Assembly (NCBI GenBank): GCA_964291275.2
Contig: OZ219800.1
Coordinates: forward strand, 558,001-622,000
Length of the DNA stretch: 64,000 nt
Source of the DNA: Bin80 sp964291275
GTDB taxonomy: Bacteria > Bacteroidota > Rhodothermia > Rhodothermales > Bin80
Reading direction: 5' to 3'
The notes under the pieces are model-generated. The model made no database searches. It was not told where the DNA came from and worked only from the letters and a program-made list of their open reading frames with translations. The position numbers and the translations under genes were made by a program. Of this stretch, positions 27,186-37,128 are shown piece after piece (positions within the stretch are counted from its first letter, which is position 1; each line of letters opens with the position of its first letter).

Positions 27186-28907
27186 ATGCGAAAGCTCACC
27201 GTCTGCTGGGTTGCTGTCTTTTTTCTGGCACTAACTGTACCAGCCAGTGCTCAGATCACTCCTAACAGCGTGTCCTCTCTCAGTCTGACCCCGGATGACC
27301 CCCAGGAGGAACTCAGAAGAGCCATGCTTACACAGATTGGGCAATCCGGCTTCCTCGCACTGGAGGGTGCCGTTGATCCCAATGAATATCTAGTTGGTCC
27401 CGGCGACGTCTTCCGTGTAATGATTGGAGGCCTGAGCCCAGTCGAAATTCCACTGACCGTCTCAGTTTCTGGCATACTACCTCTTCCAGAGGTCGGCATC
27501 CTGGATGCCGGTGGCAAAACGTTGGCAGAGGTCGAACGTAGTGCAATAAAGCTGCTTAAATCCAGATATGCAAATGCCCCCATCAGCTTCTCCCTAGCGC
27601 AGGCCCGAAGCTTCTATGTTCATGTCACAGGCTCAGTTATCAAAACTGGTCGATACCTGATGTTTCCCGTTTCGCGTGTAAGTGATGTTGTATTCCAGGC
27701 TCTCTCCTCCGGTGTAATGACCACGAGACAAACCAGCGAAGATGTAGAAGTTGATTTTGTGGCTCCTGAACAACTGTTCCGACCGGAAACCAATGAGGCC
27801 TACAAGCCTGCACTGAGGAATATCCGGGTGCAACGTGCAGACGGAACAGAAGATCTGATTGATCTGCCCCGTTACCAGACGACAGGTAATACAGATTACA
27901 ATCCGTTCCTGCAGGATGGTGATCGAATCAATGTTCCTGCTTATCACGAAATTCGTGAGGGTGTACGTATTTCCGGTGATATCGCATGGCCCGGCCTATA
28001 CGACTGGCGCCCCGACGATACTATTGCCAGTCTCCTTGACCTTGCAACAGGAGGGCGCTCGCTTGATGGGGCAGTTCAGTTCCGCCTTATACGATGGAGT
28101 GATGGAGACTACTATACGGTACTTGATCAAAGCATTGAGGAGTTGGAACAGAACTCAATGAGAGAACAGCCTCTCATGGCCGGCGACCACCTCACTGTCT
28201 ATGAGCAGAAAACTGCCACAGCAAAAATCGAAGGGTGGGTTGAATACCCCGGCGAGTACCGCATAGAGGGGGGCATAACGACGCTAACCCAGTTGGTCGA
28301 ACTGGCAGGTGGACTCAGAGACGGTGCCAGCACCAGTGCGGCCACACTGGAACGTACAAGCCAAAATATTCTAGTAGATGCTCCTGAGAACCTTACGGAA
28401 TCTCAGTTGATACCAACCCCCGACAATGACCCAACCGGCCAATTGTTCTCTGAAAGCTTTCAGAGACCTTTTTCCGGTGAAGTCGGCAGCCATGTAGCCG
28501 CAGACATTGCCGGAGCATTGACCGGCAGTAACAAAGATATTGTGCTCTACGACGGAGATCGACTGATCTTTCCGCGTGACGAAGGCACGGTCCTGGTAAC
28601 TGGACACGTTCCTCAGCCAGGTTATGTAACCTTTGTGTCAGGGATGACCGCCCAGCACTATGTAGATCGTTCCGGAGGCCTAGGGCCAGAGGCCGAAAAT
28701 GTTTACATCTATGACGGAGGCAGTTCCTCGGTGCGCCAGGGGTTGAATGAACCCGTGCGCCCGGGAGATACTATTTTCGTTTATCGTCTGGAACAGCTAA
28801 CCGTGAGTGCCCGTCAAGCACGCACACAGCAATTTCAGATCCTGATTGGGGGCCTATCTGTCGCAGCAACCGTAACACTTGTTCTCTGGAACGTGCTCAA
28901 TGACTAG
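27186..28907 (+). CDS. Polysaccharide export protein with SLBB domains (Wza/OPX-like)
   Basis: An outer-membrane polysaccharide export (OPX) protein. The ATG at 27186 gives a good signal peptide (MRKLTVCWVAVFFLALTVP, cleavage after PASAQ); the frame is open for 71 codons further upstream but without signal-like features. The poly-export domain starts at YLVGPGDVFRVMIGG, followed by several SLBB domains (SGDIAWPGLYDWRP, IEGWVEYPGEYRIEGG, VTGHVPQPGYVTF). A C-terminal hydrophobic segment (ILIGGLSVAATVTLVLW) may be a membrane helix. It is first in a five-gene capsule/exopolysaccharide operon and its last 8 nt overlap the Wzz-like gene. Confidence 0.9.
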   Translation: MRKLTVCWVAVFFLALTVPASAQITPNSVSSLSLTPDDPQEELRRAMLTQIGQSGFLALEGAVDPNEYLVGPGDVFRVMIGGLSPVEIPLTVSVSGILPLPEVGILDAGGKTLAEVERSAIKLLKSRYANAPISFSLAQARSFYVHVTGSVIKTGRYLMFPVSRVSDVVFQALSSGVMTTRQTSEDVEVDFVAPEQLFRPETNEAYKPALRNIRVQRADGTEDLIDLPRYQTTGNTDYNPFLQDGDRINVPAYHEIREGVRISGDIAWPGLYDWRPDDTIASLLDLATGGRSLDGAVQFRLIRWSDGDYYTVLDQSIEELEQNSMREQPLMAGDHLTVYEQKTATAKIEGWVEYPGEYRIEGGITTLTQLVELAGGLRDGASTSAATLERTSQNILVDAPENLTESQLIPTPDNDPTGQLFSESFQRPFSGEVGSHVAADIAGALTGSNKDIVLYDGDRLIFPRDEGTVLVTGHVPQPGYVTFVSGMTAQHYVDRSGGLGPEAENVYIYDGGSSSVRQGLNEPVRPGDTIFVYRLEQLTVSARQARTQQFQILIGGLSVAATVTLVLWNVLND

Positions 28908-30063
28908 CCCCTCAACATCCCCAAACGAGGTATCCTTCTGGGCATTTTTTCGCGCTTTGCTCAAGCAGCGCTGGTTGATCATCGGGGTCACCGGGTTCGC
29001 CGGAGCAGCTGCGGTAGTTATCAGCCTCTTTCTGTCGAACTGGTATATGGCCGAGACACGCCTCCTGATCCCCGGACAAACATCTTCCGGCTTACTTTCG
29101 GGGGTCATCAGTGGGCGTCTCGGAGGCAGCGCCTCATCACTACTTGGAGGATTGGTCAGCGATTACCAGCAACAGCTTGCCATACTGGATAGTCGCACAG
29201 TAAAACAAAGTGTTGTGGAAGAGTTCGATCTCATAGAGGTGTATGATCTTGCCGACAGTGAAGCCCCTATGGAATACGCTATTGAGGAGCTGGAGGGGAA
29301 TGTCGAATTTGTTGTGGATAATGAATATAACTACCTGTCCGTTCAGGCCTATGATAAAGACCCGCAGCGTGCGGCCGATATGGCTAACTTCTTTGTCTCG
29401 GAGTTGAACCGGATCGGAATAGACCTGTCAACGCAAACTGCCCGTGCGTATCGCCTTACTGTAGAAAAACGCTATACATCGTTCGAAGACAGTCTGGCCG
29501 CAGTAATGCTGGCTACACGAATACTCCAGGAAGAGACAGGTGTATTGGATTTACCCACCCAGGGAGCCGCATTTGCGGAAGTACTTGCAGAATGGCGGAC
29601 TCAAATCCTCGTGGCCGACCTCGAGCTCGATAACCTGCGATTTCTGTACGGTGACAGTCACTCACAGACACGTGCAGCACAACGGGCAGTTGATCAGGCC
29701 TGGCAATCCTACAATCAGGCACTGGAGGGGCAGGAACGAATTATGCCGATAGCCCAGGACATCCTGCCGGAAGTTGCACACAAATTCATCAAATTACAGA
29801 CGGACACAGTTATCTTGGGGGCCCTTCTCGAGTTTACCCGGCCGGTATTGGAAGAAGCGAGACTGGAAGAAGAGCGCGCATCGCAATCGGTCCAGGTTCT
29901 AGACCCCGCTATACCACCTGTTGAGAAAGCACGCCCTTGGCGCGCAGCTATTTGCGTTGTCAGTACGTTCTCAGGCTTCCTGCTCTCCATACTCTACGTT
30001 CTGATCAGTACCTGGTGGAGAAAAAATCATACACTGATTGCCGAACATCTGAGTTCCAGATAA
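28900..30063 (+). CDS. Wzz/GumC-like chain-length determinant protein
   Basis: An inner-membrane polysaccharide co-polymerase that sets chain length and contacts the OPX pore. The 387-residue protein has an N-terminal helix (RWLIIGVTGFAGAAAVVISL), a long periplasmic part with coiled-coil tendency, and a C-terminal helix (AAICVVSTFSGFLLSILYV) preceded by the proline-rich DPAIPPVEKARPWR typical of the family. No tyrosine-kinase domain is fused. The ATG at 28900 overlaps the OPX stop (ATGACTAG), favouring it over a TTG seven codons upstream. The context fits Wzx/Wzy-type assembly, although no Wzx flippase is in the window. Confidence 0.85.
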   Translation: MTSPSTSPNEVSFWAFFRALLKQRWLIIGVTGFAGAAAVVISLFLSNWYMAETRLLIPGQTSSGLLSGVISGRLGGSASSLLGGLVSDYQQQLAILDSRTVKQSVVEEFDLIEVYDLADSEAPMEYAIEELEGNVEFVVDNEYNYLSVQAYDKDPQRAADMANFFVSELNRIGIDLSTQTARAYRLTVEKRYTSFEDSLAAVMLATRILQEETGVLDLPTQGAAFAEVLAEWRTQILVADLELDNLRFLYGDSHSQTRAAQRAVDQAWQSYNQALEGQERIMPIAQDILPEVAHKFIKLQTDTVILGALLEFTRPVLEEARLEEERASQSVQVLDPAIPPVEKARPWRAAICVVSTFSGFLLSILYVLISTWWRKNHTLIAEHLSSR

Positions 30064-30116
30064 GCCGAGATACCTTACTATTGAGGTAAACCCTCGGTGC
30101 CCAAGAAAAACGCGAC

Positions 30117-31595
30117 ATGGGACAGGTTGGCGCCCTATCAACTCCTCTAAAACTGTACCGTACCGGTAATACAGTGATCACTGTCGGGTTCATCCTGGGC
30201 TTGGCACTGGCACTGGCACTTGCCACCACTGGATCTGTGGTCTACGCAGTTGTACTGCCTGTGGCAATACTCGGTGCAGTGGCCATGTGCTTTTTCTTTG
30301 CAAACCCCTTTATCAACCTAGTGGTAGCCATCGTTGGTTTCGTACTGATAGCCTCCAATGAGAGCGGCTTTCAGGTGATGGAGGTTGCCTATGCTGCTTA
30401 CCTGTTTGCAGTACTTATGATGTGGTTCCTGCGCCATGTTGTTTTGGGATCAGAAAATATTCTGACTGAAAAAGTAGATCGATCTCTGGCCATATTTCTG
30501 TGTTTGCTTCCGGCAACCCTGATCCTTACCGCAGTATTTCACGGAGATTTCAGGGTAGCAGCCAGCGAGCTGATTTCGCTGTCAATGTTGCTAATATACT
30601 TTCCAGTAAAGCATACTGTGGTCCATCACAAATTCGGACCGAGGATCATGCTTACTACTGTGGTGCTTATGAGTGCAGGAGTCGCATTGTTGAACACATT
30701 CAACTACGCATCTGATCTGGCGGGGGCAACTGCGTTATGGCAGGTGGCCGGCTCACGGGTTGTCGTTAATGATTGTTTACTCATGGTTGGTGCACTCATG
30801 AGTCTAACATTGCTGGTGTATGCCAAGGGTTTCTTCCCAGTTCTGCTTTCATCGGTTGCTCTGGCGCTCACAGTCGCCGGCTTGATCATGACTCAGGCCC
30901 GTGGGTTCTGGCTTGCTTTTGCCTTCGGTGCAGCTGTCCTTGTTTTGCTCGTTCGTACCCCCGAGCGCATCAAAATGCTGACGGTCGGGACCATTGTTAG
31001 CTTTGTAATTCTGGGGGTGGGTTACGTGTTGATCGGGCCATTCCTAGGTGTGATCCTCGAAGGGATCACTGAACGCTTCGGCTCCATTGCCACAGCTTTT
31101 ACGCAGGACCTGTCTCTCGTGAACCGGTTTAGGGAAACTGGTGCCGTACTTGAGAAAATTGCAACGAACCCACTCATTGGACATGGCCCCGGAGTATCCT
31201 ACCTGTTTTTTGACATTGTTCATCAATCAACAGATACGGATTCGTTCGTGCATAATGGATACATCGGACTGTGGTACAAGTATGGGATCTGGGGGCTTGG
31301 GTTAGTACTGTATTTCTGGTATTCCGTGGTCAGGCTGGGCTTGCGAGCGTTCCGGAGTGATTCTGCCGAACGCTGGACTCGCTTGGCAGGCTTGGCGGGC
31401 GCCGTACCCCTGATTGCATTAACGATTTCGACATTGACACAAAATCCGTTTTTTCTCAAAAACTATCTTTTCGTTATTGCCATTGCTGCCGGACTGGCTG
31501 CCGGTGCCGGACAACGAATAATGCGAGACCGGTCGGAAATTAACAGCATGCGTCCGGATGATCCAAATTCGAACAATCACAGTCAAGTTGAGTGA
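30117..31595 (+). CDS. O-antigen ligase / Wzy-like polysaccharide polymerase
   Basis: A 492-residue polytopic membrane protein with about ten to twelve hydrophobic helices. A large periplasmic loop is followed by FVHNGYIGLWYKYGIWGLGL, a pattern typical of the Wzy_C/O-antigen ligase superfamily; an Arg-containing segment TQARGFWLAFAFG precedes it. The family polymerises or ligates lipid-linked oligosaccharides in the periplasm. Its position between Wzz-like and glycosyltransferase genes favours polymerase, but ligase cannot be excluded. Confidence 0.82.
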   Translation: MGQVGALSTPLKLYRTGNTVITVGFILGLALALALATTGSVVYAVVLPVAILGAVAMCFFFANPFINLVVAIVGFVLIASNESGFQVMEVAYAAYLFAVLMMWFLRHVVLGSENILTEKVDRSLAIFLCLLPATLILTAVFHGDFRVAASELISLSMLLIYFPVKHTVVHHKFGPRIMLTTVVLMSAGVALLNTFNYASDLAGATALWQVAGSRVVVNDCLLMVGALMSLTLLVYAKGFFPVLLSSVALALTVAGLIMTQARGFWLAFAFGAAVLVLLVRTPERIKMLTVGTIVSFVILGVGYVLIGPFLGVILEGITERFGSIATAFTQDLSLVNRFRETGAVLEKIATNPLIGHGPGVSYLFFDIVHQSTDTDSFVHNGYIGLWYKYGIWGLGLVLYFWYSVVRLGLRAFRSDSAERWTRLAGLAGAVPLIALTISTLTQNPFFLKNYLFVIAIAAGLAAGAGQRIMRDRSEINSMRPDDPNSNNHSQVE

Positions 31596-31709
31596 CGCTT
31601 TCAATCTTTGGAGAGTCCTATCAATCACAGGTCAGGCTACCACCCGAATAGCTGACAGATACGCCCTCGTTTTGCCCGTTCTTCACTTTCAGCTTGAACA
31701 TACGATTGG

Positions 31710-32888
31710 TTGATGCGAATATTAATTCACGATTTCGGGGCCTACGCTTTCCCAATCACGCTCAGCCGTGCTCTGCAAAACCGTGGACATGAGGTGGCAC
31801 ACGCATACTGTGACAGTCTTGTCACAACCCCTCGCAATGTGTGTGAGAGTATATCAAATCTCACGCTTCTCCCCGTTCGGACAGCACAAACATTCAATAA
31901 ATACAACCTCATCCGACGCTGGAGACAGGAACGTGAATATGGACGTTTAGCAGCGCATGTTATTTTGGAATTCAATCCGGACATTGTTATTTCCGCAAAC
32001 GCACCACTGAGTGCACAGGACTGCATACTGCGGACGTGCAAACAACACGATATACAGTTCGTGTTCTGGCTACAGGATCTCATAGGATTGGCAGCATCGA
32101 AAGTGCTGAAATCGAAACTGCCGCTACTCGCTTCGGTTATCGGACGTTATTTTCAGTCCATGGAAGGTAGGCTCCTGCGTGAGAGTAATGCAGTTATCGC
32201 AATTACTGAAGACTTCCGCCCTGCCCTCCGGGAATTTGATGTTGCTCCCAATCGCTGTCATGTGATCGAGAATTGGGGGGTTCTGGAGAAACCTACCGAT
32301 GAGCCTAAGACATGGGCGCGCCTACATGGGCTTGAGGATCGCCCTATCCTGCTCTACACAGGTACCTTAAGCATGAAGCACAACCCGGCTATACTCGTGC
32401 ACCTCGCACAAAAGTTTGGAGAGCGTGCGCAGGTTGTGGTTGTTTCCCAGGGAGCAGGAGCGGACTGGCTTACTCAGGCCATTGAAACACACAACCTTCT
32501 CAACCTGGTGGTGCTGCCCTATCAAAACCCGGATCAACTGCCGGAAATGTACGCCAGTGCCGAGGTACTCCTCGTTCTGCTCACGGAAGATGCGGGGCAA
32601 TTTTCTGTGCCCTCCAAAGTGCTGACCTATCTCTGCGCAGGACGCCCAGTTCTTGCGGCTATACCCACGGAAAATCTTGCCGCACGCATCCTTGAAGAGT
32701 CAGGGGCTGGTTTTGTCACTGCACCCAACGATCACACGGGTTTTATACAAAAAACCGAGATGCTCCTTGATGCGCCTGAACTGCGCCAAACCATGGGAAA
32801 AAAAGCGAAAATTTGGGCAACAAAAAAATTTGACATTGAGCAAATTACCAACCAGTTTGAGCACGTAATTCACCAGACGTGCGCATGA
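31710..32888 (+). CDS. Glycosyltransferase family 4 protein
   Basis: A 392-residue GT-B glycosyltransferase. The N-terminal half carries the acceptor fold (MRILIHDFGAYAFPITLSRAL). The C-terminal half has the GT4 nucleotide-sugar site (PILLYTGTLSMKHNP, then PEMYASAEVLLVLL and FSVPSKVLTYLCAGRPVLA). The S-x-P-S-K segment replaces the more common E-x-x-G-x-P region, as seen in WbuB-like members. It would add one sugar to a lipid-linked repeat unit at the cytoplasmic membrane. Its stop overlaps the next glycosyltransferase start (ATGA). Donor sugar unknown. Confidence 0.88.
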   Translation: MMRILIHDFGAYAFPITLSRALQNRGHEVAHAYCDSLVTTPRNVCESISNLTLLPVRTAQTFNKYNLIRRWRQEREYGRLAAHVILEFNPDIVISANAPLSAQDCILRTCKQHDIQFVFWLQDLIGLAASKVLKSKLPLLASVIGRYFQSMEGRLLRESNAVIAITEDFRPALREFDVAPNRCHVIENWGVLEKPTDEPKTWARLHGLEDRPILLYTGTLSMKHNPAILVHLAQKFGERAQVVVVSQGAGADWLTQAIETHNLLNLVVLPYQNPDQLPEMYASAEVLLVLLTEDAGQFSVPSKVLTYLCAGRPVLAAIPTENLAARILEESGAGFVTAPNDHTGFIQKTEMLLDAPELRQTMGKKAKIWATKKFDIEQITNQFEHVIHQTCA

Positions 32889-34054
32889 AGAAACAGATTG
32901 CCTACGTGGCTCGCTTTGTGCCGGAATATCGGCGACCTGTTCTTGAGGAACTCAATGATCGTCTAAATGGACGGCTCGTCGTATGTGCAGGTACTCCCCC
33001 GGGAATTTCCTTCAAAGCACTTTCCAGCGGACCTGCACCTACCTATAAGCGCATCCAGCTACGCAACACCTGGATCGGCGGACAAAGGGCTTTGATTCAA
33101 GATATACGCCCCGTTTTTGCATGTAACTCGACCGTCCTGCTGGCAGAAGAATCCCCCCGTACGCTCTCGCTGCCCTGTCTGTTGGCTACGGCTAAAAGAA
33201 AAGGGATTGGCACATTGCTCTGGGGGCATTTTTCATCCAATAGACGTGCATTCTCTAAACTCCATCCATTCGATCTCTACCGAATAGCACTTGCAAAAAG
33301 AGTGGATGGCTGTGTCTGCTACACGGATGAAATCGCCGAACTAATACACTCATACGTACCTAGTAAACACTGCTTTGTCGCACGCAACACGCTGAATACT
33401 CCCAAACTGTTCGAACTGTACAGTGCATTAGCAGCAGAAGGTAAGGCACGTGTTCGGAACCGCCTAGGCTTGCCTGAGCAGGGGAAAATCGTGGTTTTTA
33501 TTGGACGTCTGGTAGCAGACAAGCGACCGGAAATCCTCCTGGACCTGCATAAAGCCCTGGGAATAACCGAACAGACGGCCCTCGTTCTCATTGGTGACGG
33601 ACCAGAACATGCCAAACTACTGGCCAGAGTTGAAAATGAAGGCTTGAAAAATGTATTCCTCCTGGGTGCAATCCCGCGCCTGGAAGATTCTGCTCCATTG
33701 ATATACGCGGCAGATGTAATGGTTTGCCCGGGATACGTCGGCCTGAATGTTAATCATGCATTTTGCCTAGGCCTCCCCATTGTAACCTGCACAAGCCCCG
33801 ATCCGAAGATCCGCTACCACAGCCCGGAAATCGCCTACCTGCAACCTGATGTGAACGGCATGCAGGCCCGCTATGGCGACTTCAATGAGCTTGTTAAAGC
33901 AGTCCTCTCTGTCCTGGATAACCGCGACTATTTCTCAGCAAATGCGCTTGCGTATGCACAAGCGAACTTGAAACTGGAAAGTATGATAGACGGCTTGGTC
34001 GAGGCAATTCAGCATGCAGAAGAACGCACGTTGACAAAAGGATGGCTCTCTTAG
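32885..34054 (+). CDS. Glycosyltransferase family 4 protein, last gene of EPS operon
   Basis: A 389-residue GT4-like enzyme. The ATG at 32885 overlaps the previous stop by 4 nt; a GTG two codons earlier is less likely. The donor-binding half has VVFIGRLVADKRPEILLDL, LVLIGDGPEHAKLL, VFLLGAI and a terminal cluster VMVCPGYVGLNVNHAFCLG. The TAG stop lies inside the TTAG target of an IS end fragment that follows immediately (34055-34134). A second, truncated copy of residues 289-389 is present at 39478-39783. It is the last gene of the operon, and the IS-derived hairpin at 34110-34132 probably terminates the transcript. Confidence 0.88.
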   Translation: MKKQIAYVARFVPEYRRPVLEELNDRLNGRLVVCAGTPPGISFKALSSGPAPTYKRIQLRNTWIGGQRALIQDIRPVFACNSTVLLAEESPRTLSLPCLLATAKRKGIGTLLWGHFSSNRRAFSKLHPFDLYRIALAKRVDGCVCYTDEIAELIHSYVPSKHCFVARNTLNTPKLFELYSALAAEGKARVRNRLGLPEQGKIVVFIGRLVADKRPEILLDLHKALGITEQTALVLIGDGPEHAKLLARVENEGLKNVFLLGAIPRLEDSAPLIYAADVMVCPGYVGLNVNHAFCLGLPIVTCTSPDPKIRYHSPEIAYLQPDVNGMQARYGDFNELVKAVLSVLDNRDYFSANALAYAQANLKLESMIDGLVEAIQHAEERTLTKGWLS

Positions 34055-34134
34055 CCTGAATTCTCAGGGAGTTTTAGCCAAGCGCGTTTTCGCAGAAAAT
34101 CCTATGACTGAGGCCTGAAAATAGCCTTTTTTCA
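34055..34134. mobile_element. End fragment of the 43627-45710 IS
   Basis: About 80 nt, beginning CCTGAATTCTCAGGGAG, closely match the left end of the complete IS at 43627-43706. The fragment is flanked by TTAG on its left, like the CTAG target of the full copy. The transposase and right end are absent, so this is a solo end left by deletion or decay. It occupies the space between the glycosyltransferase stop and the receptor stop. Confidence 0.75.
34110..34132 (+). terminator. IS-derived hairpin followed by T run
   Basis: AGGC and GCCT arms around a 9-nt A/T-rich loop, followed by six T. It lies inside the IS end fragment and could end transcription of the polysaccharide operon. The stem is short, so strength is uncertain. 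Confidence 0.4.
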
Positions 34135-34148
34135 ACAGTCTTGCATGG

Positions 34149-36755
34149 TTAGAACGTGATCGTAGTAGTCATTGAGATCGTCCGCGACGCCCCAAGCCAA
34201 GCGGCATTCTCTGTAATAGCGGACAGGTATGCTTGATTAAACAGATTATTAGCAACCAGTGAAAACTCCGTTGACCGAAATAAACGTCCCAAAGATTCTC
34301 CTGATAAACTGATATAAGCATCTACGATCCAATAAGAATCCGAGTACCAGTCAGCGGCCAGACTTACGCGACGTGGGGCTGTATGCTTAGCTGAAAACCC
34401 TGTGCTTAGCGGACCGGAACGATCAACAGAAATAACCCAAAGCTGGTCGGGAATGCCTGTAACGTCAGTCCCTGGCAACGTCCCTTGTTCCTCGTCTACA
34501 AGCGGATCACCACTACCAATATATTCCGAGCTATTACGCGTATAGGCAGAATAGAGGGATACCTGGTGTGGTAGCTGTATTGTGGCTGAGAGCTCAAATC
34601 CACGCGTATCCAAGCCACCTGCATTGAAGTATGCTCCTCCGCCCGGGATAAGGTAATTCGGTCCAGCTACTGTTTGCGGACCGAGAAATACAATACGATT
34701 CTCAAAATCTACCGCATACCATGTACCACTCAAAGCAATCTGATCTCCCGAAAATTGTACCCCTACGTCGATATTCGAAGCGGTTTCCGGTTCAAGCGCA
34801 TCAAGGCTCCGTCCTGGTACTTCCAGAAGTGCAGAACTGAACGCCCTAAAATTTTCAGAGTAGCCTGCAAATAGCCTTAATCCTTCAATTGGTGACTCGT
34901 ATGTGACACCACCAGAAAAGAGTAAATCCGAATCAGAACTTGTAGTTAAATCTGGATCCATATTAAATAAATCTGTGCGTGATAGTTCAACTAAAAACTG
35001 TCGGACACCGGCACGGGCAGTAACAGGCCCTACATAAACAGTCTCTTCAAGGTACCACCTGAATACGCTCTGTGGGAACTCCCAGTCGTATTGATGCCAA
35101 TAAGCCTGTTCGTCAAACATGAAATTAAGCGAAGGGTCAAGTATGCGGTGCCAATCCCGACCAAGAAGACGATTTGAGCGCTCATACCAGATTCCAGAGC
35201 GGAGCGTACTCCCGGCCGATCTGATTAATGTAAACCATTCTCCATCAGCTGTAATTCCGGTACGATCCTTTCCGTAGTGGCTATGACGGAACGACTGAAC
35301 GGCTGTCGCTCCCGGATGACATGCAGGATCAACCTCCGGGCCACTAGTTCCATAATAGTGATAGATATAGGATGAAGTACACCCAGGTTCGGGAGAGACC
35401 GCCGAGCCATCCCGATCTACAAAGCGGATCAGTCCGAGTTGCTGTCCGCCTCGAATTGGTGCATTGCTTGCCAATTCTGATTCCGGCCCGCCTTGATCAT
35501 CCGTTATATCAACAATGTACGGAGGTAGCCAATCCCCTCGGCCTCTATTTCTATGGGCGTAGGCTCCCGTAGTAATTGAAATACCTTTGCTTGTTGTCCA
35601 ATCCGCTTTGATGTACCCGAAAGTATTGCTCCGGTCTGTTCTCCAACCACGCCTATAGAATTGATTCAAATACGGTACGCCCGGCCAGTCCCCAATTAAG
35701 CGGTCCCAGCGCGGATTTGCTCTAAAATCGGCATCACTATAAAGCCGCTGATAAACGTCTTCTATAATTTTGTCATACGAAAAATAGCCAGTAAGATTAA
35801 GGGAGCCGAGGGTTGAGGTAAGTTTTGTAGCGAAGTGTTCACGCTCGTTTTCGGCAGCTCCCTGAATCCAATCGGTCCCTTGTTGGTGGAGTGCGGTTAC
35901 CCAACCCCGGGCGTTCTTCCCAAATAATGGCCCTGTGTCAATACGCATAGCGACCCGCCTCGCGTCATGCTCGCCGACAGTTGCCGAGACCATATAACGT
36001 CGCTCAGGTGCGGGATCGTTCGTGGTATAGTTAAATGTCCCACCCAGCGCTTCTACTGACTGAGAAGCAATATCGGCAGTTCCTTGGGATACTTCAACAC
36101 TGCCCAAGTTTGTAACATCAATATACCGATTTGCCTTTGAGCCACTCCAATAGTCAGAGGTGCCGTTTGAGAACCCGTCAATCGTTGTTCCAATTTGAGA
36201 TTCATTGATTGTAACATGAAACCCGCGCATGGCGATATTACTTGACCAGTCGTCCATACCGTACGCATCCCCTTCCTGAACGGATACGCCGGGGAGGTTA
36301 TCAACAACAGATGTAATATTCGTAACTGGAGATTGCTGGCGTATCATTGGAGCAGCAACTACATTACTCGCAAAGATTTTAGCTTCTTCGCCGACAATAC
36401 TGATTTCTTCCATCTCAACTACATCAAGTTGCATCCGGATATCAATTTGTGTAACACCGGGAGTCACCGTGTGGCGCTGCGTTCGAAACCCTACAAAAGA
36501 GAAAACCAATACATCATCCTCAGTTCGGAGATCAATCGCGTACATGCCATCCTGATCCGTGATGGTACCAATAAACGTGCCATCAATCACAACCGTAACC
36601 CCTGATAAGGGCTCGCCAGTGTCATCTGACACTACTGTTCCTGTAACGGATATCTGTGCGCTAGCACCCTGATGAAGCAGTGAAATCAATAAGATTACAA
36701 AGAGGCTACTCCTGACTCTCGGGAGCGCACGAACAAACGAGGAAATCTGTTTCAT
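34149..36755 (-). CDS. TonB-dependent receptor, intact copy of a duplicated pair
   Basis: An 868-residue outer-membrane receptor starting at the ATG at 36755 (MKQISSFVRAL), which begins a proper signal peptide (ends GASAQ); the frame is open 26 codons further upstream without signal features. Domains: carboxypeptidase-like sandwich (ISVTGTVVSDDTGEPLSGV ... SFVGFRTQRHTV), plug (IRQQSPVTNITSVVDNLPGVSVQEG ... MRGFHVTINESQIGTTIDG), then a barrel ending TTITF. No SusD partner is adjacent. Codon 404 is AGA (Arg), the codon mutated to TGA in the copy at 40124-42730. It is convergent with the glycosyltransferase. A short trace of an ISL3 transposase end lies upstream. Confidence 0.9.
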   Translation of the reverse strand: MKQISSFVRALPRVRSSLFVILLISLLHQGASAQISVTGTVVSDDTGEPLSGVTVVIDGTFIGTITDQDGMYAIDLRTEDDVLVFSFVGFRTQRHTVTPGVTQIDIRMQLDVVEMEEISIVGEEAKIFASNVVAAPMIRQQSPVTNITSVVDNLPGVSVQEGDAYGMDDWSSNIAMRGFHVTINESQIGTTIDGFSNGTSDYWSGSKANRYIDVTNLGSVEVSQGTADIASQSVEALGGTFNYTTNDPAPERRYMVSATVGEHDARRVAMRIDTGPLFGKNARGWVTALHQQGTDWIQGAAENEREHFATKLTSTLGSLNLTGYFSYDKIIEDVYQRLYSDADFRANPRWDRLIGDWPGVPYLNQFYRRGWRTDRSNTFGYIKADWTTSKGISITTGAYAHRNRGRGDWLPPYIVDITDDQGGPESELASNAPIRGGQQLGLIRFVDRDGSAVSPEPGCTSSYIYHYYGTSGPEVDPACHPGATAVQSFRHSHYGKDRTGITADGEWFTLIRSAGSTLRSGIWYERSNRLLGRDWHRILDPSLNFMFDEQAYWHQYDWEFPQSVFRWYLEETVYVGPVTARAGVRQFLVELSRTDLFNMDPDLTTSSDSDLLFSGGVTYESPIEGLRLFAGYSENFRAFSSALLEVPGRSLDALEPETASNIDVGVQFSGDQIALSGTWYAVDFENRIVFLGPQTVAGPNYLIPGGGAYFNAGGLDTRGFELSATIQLPHQVSLYSAYTRNSSEYIGSGDPLVDEEQGTLPGTDVTGIPDQLWVISVDRSGPLSTGFSAKHTAPRRVSLAADWYSDSYWIVDAYISLSGESLGRLFRSTEFSLVANNLFNQAYLSAITENAAWLGASRTISMTTTITF

Positions 36756-37128
36756 CGTTGATATAAGGCAATTATAATGTGTGAGGGTTCTATCGTGAGT
36801 GTTTTGGGTAGAGGGAAAGCTACTGCTGTCCAACGACAGTTAGGATATGGAGTCAGCGACAGTTATAAAGTACAGTCGCAGGAGTTAAAAGTTTCACTAT
36901 GGAAAGTTCGCCTGCATTGAGGCTGAGCAGCGAGCTGCGAAGCCGAAATGCAGACACTGAATCTCCACGATTTTTGCCCATGTCTATCTGCCTGACAGCC
37001 TGCCGGACATAGACAAACAGCAGGCTGATTTGAGTGACACAGATTTCAAGGATTGACTGCAATTGCATTCGTTTTCGGGAATATCGTTTCAGGAAGGCGT
37101 GATTTCTGGGGTTTGCTGCCCAACCGTC

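Larger units (their letters stand above)
33749..36826. repeat. Duplicated block, copy A (GT 3' end + TonB receptor + flank)
   Basis: The segment from codon 289 of the glycosyltransferase through the receptor and about 70 nt upstream of it is homologous to 39478-42790. The two copies differ in the intergenic part (94 nt here, with an IS end; 340 nt in copy B). Its right limit is the left end of the IS21-type element. Confidence 0.75.
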
